Assembly: GCF_040802235.1 (NCBI RefSeq)
Contig: NC_133158.1
Location: 157,616,401 to 157,680,400, forward strand
Reading direction: 5' to 3'
Origin: Manis javanica
Taxonomy: Eukaryota; Chordata; Mammalia; Pholidota; Manidae
DNA length: 64,000 bases
Below, in pieces: positions 46,929 through 61,289 of this stretch. Both the position numbers and the translations under genes were made by a program. Each line of letters opens with the position of its first letter. Within the stretch, counting starts at the first letter, position 1. A model generated the notes under the pieces. The model did not search any database. It was not told the origin of the DNA and worked only from the letters and a program-made list of their open reading frames with translations.

Positions 46929-49900
46929 TCTGGTGGCAGAAGTATTGTGTGTACTGAGTAGTATAGGAGAAACTGCAGTGTTTTCCCTAGACCTAGCTAG
47001 ACTAGAAATTTTTTTCCATAAGGACTATCAGCATAACCCTAGCATTAGGCAACCTGTTCCCATTTATGGTTGTGCATTTTTGCCTATAACTCTTTTGATA
47101 CTGCTTTGATTCTTTTTTTTTTGAATAGTAAATTACATTTGCTTTTAGGAATCTACATACTTTGTCAAGTCTACATTTATTTAACTTGACTTTAAAAATT
47201 CTTCCAGAATACATTTTTATCTAGAGGTAATTAACAATATTGTAACTTCTTATATACAAATGTATAGTAATAATAATTCCCATTATTGTTATGTAAGACT
47301 CTGAAGTGTGTCAATATTTCAAATTTTAATTTGAGTTATTTATTGGCTAGTCTGTGTTCAAACAGGTCTAAATTCTAATCCTTCCACTCACCAACTTTGA
47401 GTCCATTACCTCGCCTCTCCATATTTCCTTTGCGATTTATTATCTTTGTAGCTCTGTTACTTGATGTTTCTTGAATTCTAAGTGTCAGGATGTGTACTAG
47501 AGAAAAAGTGCTTCAGGAATGAGAAGAGGCCTCAAGGAAACTTAGTACTGATACATTTATTAGATAAAAAGAAGCATAGGTACAAAGTTGTTTTGTATTT
47601 TAATATTCTAGTTATTCTCTCTGGAGCTGGACTTGGACAGTCCTGGATACTGCTTTTTTCCTAACTAACTTTTGATTTAGAGGCAAGAAAGTAAGGCCAA
47701 GGATAACTGGAATTAAATTTACATTTTAAAATATTCCAAGTGTTTTGATAGGAGAGGAGAAAACAGTCTGGTCTTTATATGAAGCTATTTTCCATTTTCT
47801 GAGAGGAATTGTGTACTCTCAGCACATTTAAATATTGTAAACTGTTTTAAAAAAATTACTTTATATTCCTCTGCTTCAGTCCCGACTGTTCAAGTCATAT
47901 TGGTTAATAAAAATGATGCTGGGAATTATTTAGAAGTTAAACAAAATTTTTAATGAAATATGCTATTTAAAAATTGGAGGCCCTCCTCCAAATTGTTCCT
48001 AAACAGTTATCAAACCATCTAGATCTACTCTGTGGATTAATTAAATATCTTTAAAATATGATTGCATTTAGTAAACTGGAAACATGGTAAATAGAAAATC
48101 AGTTTGTGGGAGAAAAGTATTTATGTGTGTGTATGCATGTTTCTAACCATGAGAGTACTTTTAAGCCTTAAAAATGGAGTAGAAAGTTGGATGCTTCTTG
48201 ATCTGGACTTTTCCTTGATACAGTGCTTGATCATCCTTGCCACAGCAGCATTTATTCTACTTGTTTGCACCCTAGAATGGAATATATCTAGTGAGTTGTG
48301 TATAGTCTTAGACCTGATTATTGGAGGGGATGGTGGTGCCCATTGCTTTTTGTCTTTTCCTGGCTTTCCCCCCAACTGTTTGCAGTGGGATTTTAAGTAA
48401 ATTGAAGGAAGCAGTTAAAATAAAACATTTGGAGGGCTCAGTGGGTGGCTTAATTTAAAAAATATATACAGTTGTTACTTTTTCAAGGTAAGGTTACCAA
48501 AAAAAATCACAGAACCATTTAGCCTGGATGTTGTTTTTGGAGATTAACTATGATTTATTGAATAGTAGCATATGTTTCTCCTGTAGAATGGGTAAGGTTA
48601 AAGAAAAATCTGTGTTATTAAAATGATAAACTAACCTTTGCATTACTCTTTAATATAAAGTAGTTGATATTTTATTTTCCTCAAGTATAAGCATAGGATT
48701 TTTTCATAGGATGTAAAAATCCCAAACAGCCAAGCTTCTCTTCTCCATAGCAAGTCATTGAATGGCTCTGTAACACTAGTTAATACCAGCTGCAAAAACA
48801 TGGTGAGCTGCAGTTTAGGGCTGAATGGATAGATAAGATTTTTCTGGTTGAGGTAACAGATAAACTAAGAAGTTGATTTTAGGCCTCACTGCAAACTAGG
48901 AAGTGACTACAGTTGATAGTTATATCTCCCTTTCTATAATTGGATTTAAATTCTTTGTAGATGTGGTGTATGAATTTTTCTTAGTTCATACATTGCTGGA
49001 ATAGCCCACCCTTGAATTAGGTCAAGCATTTTTGAATTGTAGAAAATCCTTTTGAAAGTGAGTCTTATTCAGTGTGAAGAAGTGATAGATAAGAGGTGGA
49101 GGGTTTAGTAGAGAAGGGGAGGTGAAATTGCCTGCAAACATGTTAGAAAATTGTAAAACACTTGATTTGAATGTGTTCAGACAATTAAGAAAAACACGAA
49201 TTAAAAGCCACTGCCCCAAATGGTGGCAGAGGGGAATTTTCCTTATGTAAAATTGGTCATGCCATAAACATAAATATAGTTTGAGTAGTTTCATATTTGA
49301 GTAGATTTATTTATCTGGATTATGCTAATTGATGGTATAGCATTTCATCTTAACCATAATAAATTATACATCCTAGCCATTCTTGCCATTCCATGACTCG
49401 CACCCAGCAGTCCTGTGTGCATGGACCCTTGCAGGTCACACACCTTGAAACAATGTATGGTACTGAATTCACTCTCAACTTGGTTGCAGGGAATTTGCTG
49501 TCTGCTTTGGTGATCACCACAGATTCAGAAGCCCCTCCCATCTCCTCTTTCCCTCCCTCCTTCCACAAAGTGGAAGACTGGAACACTCTTGCAGAGTCAC
49601 CTCACATCTTCTGGAATTTACTTACAAATAGAAACAGCCAAACGTAGTGGGGAGGAACCCATCTGTCTTCTAAATCTCATAGAAACAAATCTGAAAAAAT
49701 GGACATAATTTTCATTGAGAAACTTAGCTTCAAAGGATTGGAGGAATAGAGCTTATTATTTAAGTCTTTTTGACAGTAGGGTTGTTATGTGTGGGCTCAG
49801 CCTTACAGGAAACACATGCTCTACTTATTAACATGGAACTGTGTTACAAAGTTCTAAAATTATTGAATGCTTTCTCAAGTTTCAAGGACAACTACTAGAG

Positions 49901-50794
49901 AAAGTCATGGGAAAAAAATGAAACAAAACTATAAAATGAAACAACTAATTAATAGGTATTTATCTCCCCTCATCCACTTTTTGTTTAGCTCAGTGGATCA
50001 TAACCTATGTGGGGAACAGTGTAGTGCAATTTGTCTCTAATTATAATTTTATAGTGTTTATTTGACTTTCAGCTACTTACTCATTTTCTTATTTTCTAAT
50101 GCTTTCATCTTATACAGTACTCTATTAGTTTTCCATAAATACTGAGCTAACTCAAGTCACTTTTCTGAGATGAAACAATTGGGGCTTACTCAAGGCTTCT
50201 GGAATTTCAGAAGGTCAAGAGATAATGGAAAAATTCTGGCTCATTTAGGAAGGAAGAACTTAATTTGACTCCACTTCTTAAATATTCATGAAAGCAAAAG
50301 TACAAAAATTGTGGGTCAATAACTGTAGTTTGCTGTACTATATAACTATACTTTATAACTAGAGATTGATATTTAAAGATTTTTATTTGAAAGTGTTCTT
50401 CTTTTTACTTTTGTAGTTTCTTTGTTCATAGCAGAAACTATAAATAAACTTGTGTCTAAAACTTCTGAGTAAATCTACAGAGGAGTATCTCACATTATAA
50501 TTACAATGCTGGTCTTCCTCAGAATTATTTGGAGTTGGGACATGCAAATGTTTCATTTTACTGGATTTGTCTAGGCTCTAGGCTTCCCACAACCGAACCG
50601 GACATGTATTTATTTTTAAATTACATTTGTATTTCTTTACACAAAATTACTATTTGTGATGATACCAGGTGGTAAATATATACAGTGCAATGTTAAAATG
50701 AATGAACAAACAGAACTGTATTGGAAATGGATAGGTCAAATTAATAAATGCCTATATAAGTTTAATATGCTGCCATGGGGATTTTAGCTTTTTG

Positions 50795-50820
50795 GTTGTG
50801 TGTGTGTGTGTGTGTGTGTA
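50795..50820. repeat. Short (TG)n run
   Basis: About 25 bases of TG repeat. Confidence 0.9.
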
Positions 50821-52029
50821 AAATGATAAATCGCAAATATTTTTGCTTTCATTTTGGTGAAAATAAAAATAAATCTGGATTTATTCTGATGACATTCACC
50901 TAATAACATGTGCCAAGTGTGCAGTTTAGCCCTTTCCAATGTTTTTCATCTATAAATCACTCTGAAAGCTATAGCAATAAATGATAGATCTTTTATAAGA
51001 AATGTTGAAGCACCAGTAGGAATCAGTAAGAACTAAGATGTAACAAACTTCATGAAGATGATATAACTGCATTTAGAAATTGTATTTTTGGTTATAATGA
51101 AAATACATGTGTATAACTGGAGATGAAGACATTTAAGAAGATTAAATTTTTCCATCATCTGTAAACCATATAGAACATTGTATTTTATTCTTTTTTTTCT
51201 GTTCAAACATCTGTATTTTAAAAATAAATTTAGGGTACAAATACATATTGACAAACATAAGGGATAATTTTCTGTTATACCTTATTCACTAAACCCTATA
51301 TTGTAACTATTTTCTGATGGCTTCAAAAACTCTTCAAGTCATTATTTTTAAGTAATATTTTGATATCTGTTTGGGATTATACTATAATCTGTATAACCAT
51401 TATCTTATTTGATGCATAGTTTCCTTGCAATATTTTTAAAAGAAGTCCACTTTCTTCAGTATGCAAAAAATTATGAGTAGAACTAAAAGTAAATTAAGCA
51501 TTATCACATTTGTTTACACTACTATCTAGTTTCATATGAACTTTACTATTCAAACAGTAGAAAGTTGGTGGTTGTTTACGGACTGGGAAAGAGATAAAAC
51601 CAAAAAAAATTTTTCTACCAGGTCTGTTCTACACTGTGTATTGTTGTGCTCACAGAGATGGCTTCTTTTACTTCCTCACTATGCAGAAATTCAGAAAAAT
51701 TATTACAGGGATGTCTTTGAAAATGAGCTTTGGTCTCCACTTCTACAGCATAGGTTCAAGAAACAAAATATTAAAATCAAATGATACGACACTCTTGTAT
51801 CTCATTGAATATTATCAAGTTGCTTTCTAGGAGGCTGTATAGATTTTTATCTCCACCAGCAGGGTACCAAATGGTCTGTTGTATGGAATTCTCAGCAGCA
51901 TTATCTTTAAAACAATCTGTTACAGTTTTTAGGGGAACATAGGTTTCAGTCTCTTTATCCTCCTTTTTATTTCTTAAATGTATAGTAATTTCTTGCCAAA
52001 ATAAAAGCATTTGTTGTCACTGCGATTTC

Positions 52030-52850
52030 TTCTGTGAGTTGCATCTCTCTGTCAATGGACTGTACATTCTAGTGGAATGAGACAGGACATAAATATATCG
52101 CGTGGATATAAGTACTGAGAAGAAACATAAAATGGGAATTGAGGGTGAGAGTGTTGAGATTGGAAATGCCATCATAAGTCGTTTCCAGGAAGGTTTTTTG
52201 TATGGGTTACGTTTGAGCAAAGGCATGAAGGGAGTGGTTATTGCTGGGAGAAGAGCATTACAGACTGCAGAAATCACAAATGCAAACTCCCCGGTCCGAG
52301 AATGTGGTTGATGTGTCCCTGAAACAGCAAGTTTTTTCGAGTGCCTGCAGTGGGGCGGGAGAAGCTAGTGGTGGAAGAGGAGATCAGAATGACAGGACCA
52401 GATCACTACGGGACTGGGAGACTGGTAAGAAGGTTGGATTTTATTGAGAACAAGAAGGAAAATGTGGAACATTTTGAGGCAAAAAGAGACAAAATCTGTG
52501 TGAATTAGAGTAAATTACCTCCTTCTAAATGGAATAACACTAGACTTCAGCCCCCTTTGTCCCTTCTAGCACCTTTGTTGGGTGGCTATGTGGAGTACAA
52601 CTGCTCAGCTGTACATTGTAGCCCTCAAGCGATAGAGCTGTAGATGTGTCTGTCACTGAAGGGGCAGGATAAGTGCAGGGAGATCCTTTAGGAGTTCATT
52701 TCAGTGGTCCAGGGAAGAGATGCTGGTGTTCAGATTTAGGCTGCTCACAGAGAAGTGGTCAGGTGAGGCTGGATTCTGTAATGCTGATAGAATTTCAGAG
52801 AGATTGGATCAGGGATGTGAAAGGAAAAGAGGAGTTAAAACCTCGTATAT
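52030..52850 (+). repeat. Ancient interspersed repeat (copy 2 of 3)
   Basis: gtacattctagtggaatgag, then ggttacgtttgagcaaaggc, then agagaagtggtcaggtgagg follow the same order as in the copy at 61.3 kb. Diverged; name uncertain. Confidence 0.4.
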
Positions 52851-54249
52851 TAAAATTTTAAATTTGCCTAAAAATCGACATCAGTTAGAAATACACTCTA
52901 CCTGCCATTCTTTATATTCTCACTCTCGTTTACATGACTTGGAACTTCCTTGAGGTATTTTGGTAACTATTTTACAATTATCTTAATCACCATTACTAAA
53001 ATTTATAGTCTTATTTGGTATCCATGATGTTATCCAAGTGTTTACTTAGTAGGGTGCTAGTGCTGAAAAACAGGCTCCCACAACAGAAATTTTGCAAAGG
53101 AAGTCTGAGGGTTAGACTCTAGGAAGAAGGCCAGACAGCTGCTGGGTTTCACTGAGCTGTGAGTTTGGGAGAGAGCGCTCTGCAAAATGATGGTTGATAT
53201 GCTGATAAATGACTTAGCAGCTTGAGAAGCAGATTTTTAAGTTTACAGAAATTGCCTTATTACCGAAGGAAGGAAGAGGGAAGCAAATGTAAGATAAAGT
53301 TGCTGCTCCAAGCCTCTGCATCAGCTGTGGTTTGCACTCACACATCAATATATTGGATTTGACAGGGGATTGGAATGTGCTGATGTGCCTTGCTCTTATA
53401 ATTTGATGCAGTTTTGTTAAAGAAAGAGCTTTATTTTGAATTTCACTTTTATTTGTTATTTGCTATGCTTAAATATGTTGAATGGCAAGTACCAGCAGAT
53501 TTATGTGTCCAGAAAAATACACCCCTCTCCTCCTGCTTTCCATTTACTTCAATGAGAAAATTAATCTTATAATAAAAGAGGTTTGAGTTTTGTAGTAATG
53601 TCACTGACCATACTTTGCATAAAAAAATGCAGCTCACTGTAGTTGGAAAAAGATCCCTAGGTATTCTGAATGTGCTACTTACAGTTTTCCAAAGGAGAGG
53701 GAGGGAAAAAAAAAAAACCTGGAAGAAGAGACTGAAGAGGAATAGGTAAAGAGAGAAAATTAGAAATGTCAGGAGGGAAGAGTTTCATACAGCTGGACAG
53801 TGAATTTGGCACTAAACACCTTTGCTAATTGAATCAAGACTTGTTGGATTATATAATTTTCTATTTGCTGAAAAAAGAAAACACGTTGATTTAGATGACC
53901 AAAATGTTTGGAAAAAAATTAGTTTCTTTTAATGAAAGGTATTACATAACAGTAGACAGTAGTAGCTTCAGTTGTGGTTTATTGACTTACTTTTAAAGGA
54001 ATAAATATTTTCTTTATCTTTTTGAGAAGTAAGGAAGGAACTATGATGAACTATAACTTGGTAATTGCTTTTCTGACTGGAGCATTTGGTCAGTGACACA
54101 GTAGGGCTGTTGTTACCGATCCTCTAACTCTGGGAAAGAAATGAAAAAAAATCCAGAATAGCTGGCAAAGAGGGGGCCTCTGAGACATCAGTATTGCTGA
54201 ATTATATTCAGTTCCACTCCCTTACACAAACAACACATTTCTTCACTTA

Positions 54250-54715
54250 ATGTCATCTTTCCTTCTGGTCTCAGTTTTAAGTGTGAATTCCTGAGTTCAT
54301 CCCTGACCTTCCCATTTAACACAGCTTCCTCTGTTAAAATCTCATATCTCATATTTACTTTGAATTAATTCTTAGCATTTAGAATATAGTTAACTTTGTA
54401 CTTTTTGGCCACAATTTTTACTTGTACTTATTTATGCAATTGTTGCTGTCTGCCACTTGTATTCCCACCCCACACTATATTGTAAGATCCATGAAAATAG
54501 AAATTGACTCTCCCAAAAGTATTTGAGTGCCTTCCTTCCTTCCAAAAATATATAGTAAATGCGGTGTGTCAGAAGTTGGGGATACATCAACTCTTGAAGT
54601 TTACATTGTCCTAAATTGTGGTGTTTTCTTTTTTACCAATTTTATCTTAAATGTTTAGCACAGTGCCTGGTTGACAGAGTGGTCAATAACTATTTGTTTA
54701 AAGAATGAAGATGAA
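54250..54715 (+). repeat. L2-like LINE fragment
   Basis: tgagttcatccctgaccttc, ttgtaagatccatgaaaatag-like and agcacagtgcctggttgac blocks in L2 order, closing with a caataactatttg tail. Confidence 0.6.
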
Positions 54716-56799
54716 TGCTTTTGAGGATTATATGTAGGGCTCAAAGATACGTGCAGTTAACGTTAAAATATGTAGTTCCGGAATATAAACTTCTCTTGAG
54801 GCTAGGTCTCTTTTCTTCTGTCACAGGCTGAAATTTCCAGGTGCCTCTGTGGCTGTCATACTCCTTTGGTGCACAAGAGTTTCTCTCTGATCACAGAGAT
54901 CTATCTCTCTGACAAGGGAAATAAGGATAATCCAGGGATTCTGAATGATTAATTGGTCTGGAAGGGGTTCTGGGCATCAGTGCTTTTAAAAAGATTTTTA
55001 GGTGTCTATATTATTCGAGCAGGGTCCAAAATTACTATCCCCAAAGTGTATGGAATATGTAAAAAAGGTTCTCTTCTCTTCAAATACTAGTTTTATTTTG
55101 ACAGAAGAATTTGTAGGTAGGGTGTGTGCATATATGTGTGTGTTTTATTCTCCCAAAAGGAGTTTGAATTTTTTCCAGGCCATTCTAATAATTATCAAAG
55201 TCACACAATTTGTTATCAAATACCATGGAAGCCTAAGATATTTTTCACTTCTTTAGCCTGAGAATGTTTTAGATCAGCCTGATTTTCTTTTCATAAAAAC
55301 TAGAACCTCTCTAATGTTAGCTATTATTTTGTAAACTGCATCTGGGGAGTGTATATAGTTTAAGTATGTGGCAAGATAAATTTCTAAAGACTTCATGTGG
55401 TAGTGATCATTTTACTATTGATAAACGTTTATGATATACAACATAATAATTTTTATACAGTTAACTTTGTACTTTTGGGCCATACTTAATCTAAACATCC
55501 AGCTGTTTCCTTATATTTCTTATGATTAAGTATAGGAGAACCATTTACTGACTTTATTTAATATATAGTATGAACAAATGAGTTTTCTATCTTTCAGTAC
55601 ATAATATATTAAAAGAAATATAAGGGGGCAGTAACTGTAGAAACATGCTGTGTTGTTAGTAGAAGCAGTCATAGTGACACACAGACATCAAAATGAAGAC
55701 CAAGAAATTAAAGATCAGAAACAGCATATAAGAAACATTCTGTCTGGGACCACTTATGGGGATAAATAGCTGTGTAGAATTAGATGTGTTTTGGGGGAAT
55801 ACTGCATCACTCTAAGGCATAGTAAGAAATGATCATGAAACATCAAGAAGAGTTTATATTTGTTTGGTATTCTTTGCTCAGTTGCAATATTTCATTGAAT
55901 GGTTTCTGTTAAAAATGTTTAAAAAAGGTAAAAGATTCCATGGTTTAACTGATGGGAATGCACAATAACTAAAAATGCTAACAAAGCAATTTGTGAATTT
56001 GAGAAATCTTTCCTATTTTTCTTTTGAGCCATACTGTGTATTTCTTAGAAACTACCAATACATAGTATGGTTTAATACAGACTCTTTGAGACAATATATA
56101 TATTTAACAATCTACCACTTTATGACATTATTGTGAGTTTTCTTCACTTTGAGAAATTCTGGAATTAAAAACGAATGAGGAGTGTTAGAGAGGTCATTGA
56201 TGCTGAGAAATACTGAATGCTTACCCCTGCTTCTAGGTCACCATGAAATCAGACTACACTGGGGAGTTCTCTGTTCAGTAATGTCATGAACCCTTTCAGC
56301 AAGTGAAGTCTCCTTGCTTGACTCTGGAATGTAGAGGCTTTGTGAGAGCTTAGATTTTTGAGGATTTCTCACCACAGTTCCATGTGACACTGGCAAAACT
56401 TTTCAACCAGGGGATCTTCGTTCCTGTCACTCAGGTTCCCTGAATGAGCTGCTGACTCATTTAGATACAACCTGACCTCATATAGGAGCATCCTGTCCTT
56501 GTATGGATTTATACTGCTGAGATTAGAATGCATTCAGAAGAGAGCTATTTTATTAACATCTGCTTTAAATATGTGTCTTCTTTATGACTACTTAATGTCC
56601 TTGCTATGTTTTTGTTCTTTTTGAGGAACCAGTTGGGGAACCATTCTCTGAGGTGTTGCAGCTAAGTATTAGCTCAATATGATCACACAAGAGACAGGGA
56701 AAGAGAGAGGAAGGGAGGGATCAAGTTTTTCACACTGACCCTTCCTCTAACTGTGCTTTGCCAACAGCTGATATTTCTTTACCCCTATTGCTTTTTTAT

Positions 56800-59170
56800 C
56801 AAATATATATTTTTAACTGAAGTATAGTTGATATGCAATATTATATTGGTTTCAAGTATACAACACAGTGGTTCAGTAGTTACACACATTATTAAATCCC
56901 CACTCCAACTAGGGCAGTTACTATCTGTCAACATAGAAAGATGTTACAGAACCATTGGCTGTATTCTCCATCCTATACTACCATCCCTGTAACCAGCTTA
57001 TATTACAATTGGAATTTTGGGGCTCTTTTCTCCTCCTCAGCCTCCCCACCCAACTACCCCAACCCCTCTGCTATGGTAACCACCAGTCACTTCTCAGTGT
57101 CTGAGTCTATTGCTATTTTATTCTTTGTGTTTTGTTTTTATATTCCATAAATAAGTGAAATCATATGGTAAATGATTAAAAAATTTTTTTCTGTGTCTGG
57201 CTTATTTCACTGAGCATAATACCCTCTAGGTCCATTCATGTTGTTGCAAATAGCAGGACTTCTTTCTTTTTTATGGCTGAATAATATTCCATTGTGTATA
57301 TGTATCTCACCTTCTTTATCCATTCATCTGTTGATGGACACCTATCTTGCTTAATAAACATAGGGGTGTATATGTCTTCTCAAATCAGGGATTTTGTTTT
57401 CTTTGGGTAAATTCCCAGAAGTGCAGTTACTGGGTCACATGGTATTTCTGTTTTTAGTTTTTGAGGGACCTCCATACTGCTTTACAAAGTGGCTGCACCA
57501 CTTCACATTCCCATCAACAGTGTAGGAGGGTTCCCTTTTCTCCACATCGTCACCAATACTTGTTATTTCTTGTCTTTTGGATAGTTGCCATTCTGACTGG
57601 TGTCAGATGATATTTCATTGTAGTTTTGATTAGCGATGTGGAGCATCTTTTTATGTGCCTGTTGACCGTTTGTATTTCTTCTTTGGAAAAAAGTCCATTC
57701 AGGTCCTACACCCATTTTTTAATTGGGTTATTTGTTTTTTTGGTGTTGAGTCATAGGAGTTCTATATATATTTTGGATATTAACCCCTTATCAGAAAAAT
57801 CACTTATGAATATATCTCCCATACTGCAGGTTGCCATTTGTTCTATTGATGGTATCCTTTGCTGTACAGAGGCTTTTTGGTTTGATGTAGTCCCACTTGT
57901 TCCTTTATTATTTTGTTTCCCTTGCCTGGGGAGATGTATCCAGAAAAAAAATTGCTTGTGCTTATGTTCAAGAGATTTTTTGCCTATGTTTTCTTCTAAG
58001 TGTTTTGTGGTTACATGTCTTATATTTATGTCTTTAATCCATTTCAGGTTTTCAAGTTTATTTTTGTTTATGGAGCTACAGTAATCAATTTTCATTCTCT
58101 TGCATGTAGCTGTCCAGTTTACCTAACACCAGTTATTGAAGAGACTGTCTTTTCCCCATTGTATATTCATGGCTCCTTTATCATATATTAATTTCTGGGT
58201 TTATATCTGGGCTCTCTATTCTGTTCTATCAATCAATGGGTGTGTTCTTGCGCCAGTACCATACTGTTTTGATTACTGTAGCTTTGTAGTATAGCTTGAG
58301 AGACCAGGCTGTATCTACTGTGGGTGTCCTGGAGAGTGTGGTTAGCTCCTCCCCTCCTCAGGACAGGGGTCATGCCAGGGTGTGACAGCCAGGTGTGGGG
58401 AGGGGGTGTGGTAGTCTTTCTTGCGAGGGATGCACAGTTTGACTGAGGCTGCCTGCCAGGTATGGCTAGGCAGAAGTTGTTTTGGAGAGGTACCTGCTAA
58501 GGTGTGTCCTCAAGACCACACTCAGGCAGTGCAAGCAAGCCACGCTAGCATGGTAAATGGAGAGTTTCATAACTGACTCACATAAGTGTCTGGCCAGGTA
58601 GGCCGAAGTAGGGCAAGAAAAATGGCACCAGCATCTCCTCCCTCTACAAAAGCTCTTGCAGATCCCTGCCCCTTTGGTGCACATTCTGTAATCAGTCAGT
58701 AAATTTCCACCTGTAATCTAGGTATAATTCAAACTGCTGCTTCTATGCTGGGTATCAGCCCTTTAAGATCAGAGACTTGGTTTCCCATAACCCTCTGCTC
58801 TCCTGGAGATAAATCCCTTTGATTTTCAAAGCTCCTAGAGTTAAGTCCTGCTGATTTTCAAAGCCGGATGTTTGGGAGCTGGTCTTCTGCAGGGCCAGGG
58901 GTACTCAGTGTGGGACCTGATCCCTCTGCTCCTCTGTGCCTGTTGCATCCCTCCCACTCTTAGTTTGCTGCATTGAGTGGGGAGGTTGTATCACATCTGT
59001 GCCTGTTGCCTTTTGCAATGTGGCCTTCTCCTTATTCTTTAGCTGTGGAAGAACTGTTTTGCCACTATTCAAGTCATCTTCAGTTACTTGTACATATGTA
59101 GCTGTCACTTTGGTATGTTTATGAGAGGAGTGAACTTAAAACCTCCTCCCTGACCATCTTCCTGCTTTCT
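56800..59170 (-). mobile_element. L1 on the minus strand, internally deleted
   Basis: On the minus strand the 3' UTR and the last third of ORF2 occupy 56800-58285 (for example the KKSLEHKHKQ and AKH/ENIGK segments near 57750-58095, with stops). At about 58287 the ORF2 sequence stops and GC-rich L1 5'-UTR-like sequence takes over (58290-59165), ending in a block like the reverse of an L1 start (ccctgaccatcttcctg). ORF1 and most of ORF2 are missing. This fits an internal deletion, or two separate inserts side by side. Confidence 0.65.
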
Positions 59171-60139
59171 CTCTAGGTAGTCTTCCATTTTCAGTACTAG
59201 GTCATACAGCAGACAAACTAAACATGTGCATGTATCATTAGTAAATATGGGAACCCCAAAAGAAAACTAAAAAAAGGTAATAACTTTAGCATGTCTACAA
59301 ACTTTTAAAATTTGAAATCAAGTTTAGAAATATATATTATGATTCAAAGTATTTATACAGGACAGAGGTGTTCTTAGTCCACATTGACCTTTCAGGTGCC
59401 TAGGGCCTCTGGAAATCATGATCTGATCCTGCTTCACTTGGTATCTGTTGTTGGTTGACCTTCTGGTTCTAGAAGAGTTTATCCTTAGCAGAATGCCATC
59501 CTACTCCTTGTCTCCTGGATCATTTGTCACCCAGTCTTTTGTATATAACTGGCAATACTCACTCTCTCTAGTCCCATATTGCTAGGGAGTCCACCTTGTC
59601 CTGGTTTGCCCGGAACTTTCCAAGTTTTAAAACTGAAAGCCCCGTGTTCTGGGAAGCCCCTCAGTCCTGTGCAGACTGGGATGGTTTGTCACCTACAAAA
59701 TACCTTCCCCCACCTCACAGCACAACTCTTAATTTGCTGTCTGCTGTCCAGGGTGGGCTGTGGAAGGTCATGCACCCATCCGAATGCTAATATGTGTGAA
59801 GATTTTCCCTGTGTAACTTCAGTGGTTGGATGCCATAAACTTTTTTTTCTTCAAACATTCCTTTCTTCAAACCCCTTTCTTACAAAAATGGTAAGGAATC
59901 CTCTGATGTCTCTTTGACACATCCTTTTTTAGGTTTTTCCATATTGAAATTGTGGCATGAATTTTCCTTAAGACATTTTTGTTTTGAATTCCTTTTAACG
60001 ATTTCACTAAATGAAACGCTTTCCCTTGTCACTTAGACTCCATGACTCAGTTTATTTGTCATGGTGTTCAGGTGACTCAGCCCTTAACAAAGCAACAAAA
60101 TTGTGCAATATGACCTAGGAACACCATATTTTTAGTCAT

Positions 60140-60290
60140 TGGGAATCCTGAGTTCCAGCCCTAAGTTGGTTATCACCACCTAGTTGTAGGATCCTGGACA
60201 AGTCTTGTTTTCTGTACGTCTTGGTTTCCCCTCTGTAAAAGAAGTAGGACATGCTAGATTGGTCCACAAGGTCACAGTTTATGTTAAAAT
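60140..60290 (+). repeat. MIR SINE fragment
   Basis: Block order of a forward MIR: tagttgtaggatcctggac, a T-rich middle, then ctctgtaaaagaagtagg. Confidence 0.55.
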
Positions 60291-61129
60291 TAAATGACTC
60301 TTAGTGAAGGAACAGGGTATGATTGTCTTAGGGACCAATTGCTTCTTTCCTGGACTCTATTTGGAGAATCTTCTGTATCTCTAGCCTGGCCTCTCAGCCC
60401 AGTACCTCATACCCAGCCCATATCAGACACATAACCAGTTAGGTCCATAGTGCCTCTTTCAGATGAAGACTTGCTGACTGTAGCTAGAAGCATAATGGTT
60501 CAGGCACCCCCAAACCCCTCCATCCTCAGGTTTAACCATTAACTAGGAGGACTCAGGATTTAGTATTTATCACTGAAGCTATGATTTGTTATTGTGAGAA
60601 GATACAGGCAAAATCATTAAAGAGAAAAGGCACATGAATCAAGTCCAGGGAAACCAGACACAGATTCAAACAGGGACACATAGACAGGCATAGCCTGATT
60701 CCCCAGCAATGAATCATGACAACATATGTGAAAATTATTTATCAGGAAAGCTCATTAGAGATTGTGTCCAAGGTTTTTATTAGGGTCTGGTCACATAGGC
60801 AACCTCCTTACCAAAATCCCAAACATCTAGAAGGAAAGCATTAAATACATTTTTGTACAATTTAGACACATTCTTACCTGGGAATGGTAGAACACCCCCT
60901 CCATGTCTGCCTTGCCCCACCCCAAAGACAGCTTTACAGTGCCAGCTAAGGATAAATGCAGCAAGCAGGTCTTAGGAATAGAAATCTCAGGTTTGCTATG
61001 CTGTCTCTTTTCTGCACATGTCATAGAACTCAGTTTGCTTCTAGCCCCTTGACTGACTTCTCACTGCCAAGTGAGGTCACATGAAATATTGGAAAGAAAT
61101 GAACTTTGGAGAATAGCTGAATTTCTACT

Positions 61130-61265
61130 TCTGGCCTTGCTAGTAACTTGTTGGGTGATAGAGTAAGTTACTTATCCTATTTAAGGCTTCCTTTCTTCAT
61201 CTGTGAATTGGAGTTAATAAAGCTAACTGCAAAGGTATTTTGTTGAGAACAGATTATTATCTACA
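61130..61265 (+). repeat. MIR SINE fragment
   Basis: tagtaacttgttgggtgatag, then ttcttcatctgtgaattgg and a purine-rich end follow a forward MIR. Confidence 0.6.
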
Positions 61266-61289
61266 CACGTAAACATGAAGCATAACATC

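Noticed and set aside
57626-58084. 152-codon + strand frame
   Set aside because: Antisense to ORF2 of the minus-strand L1.
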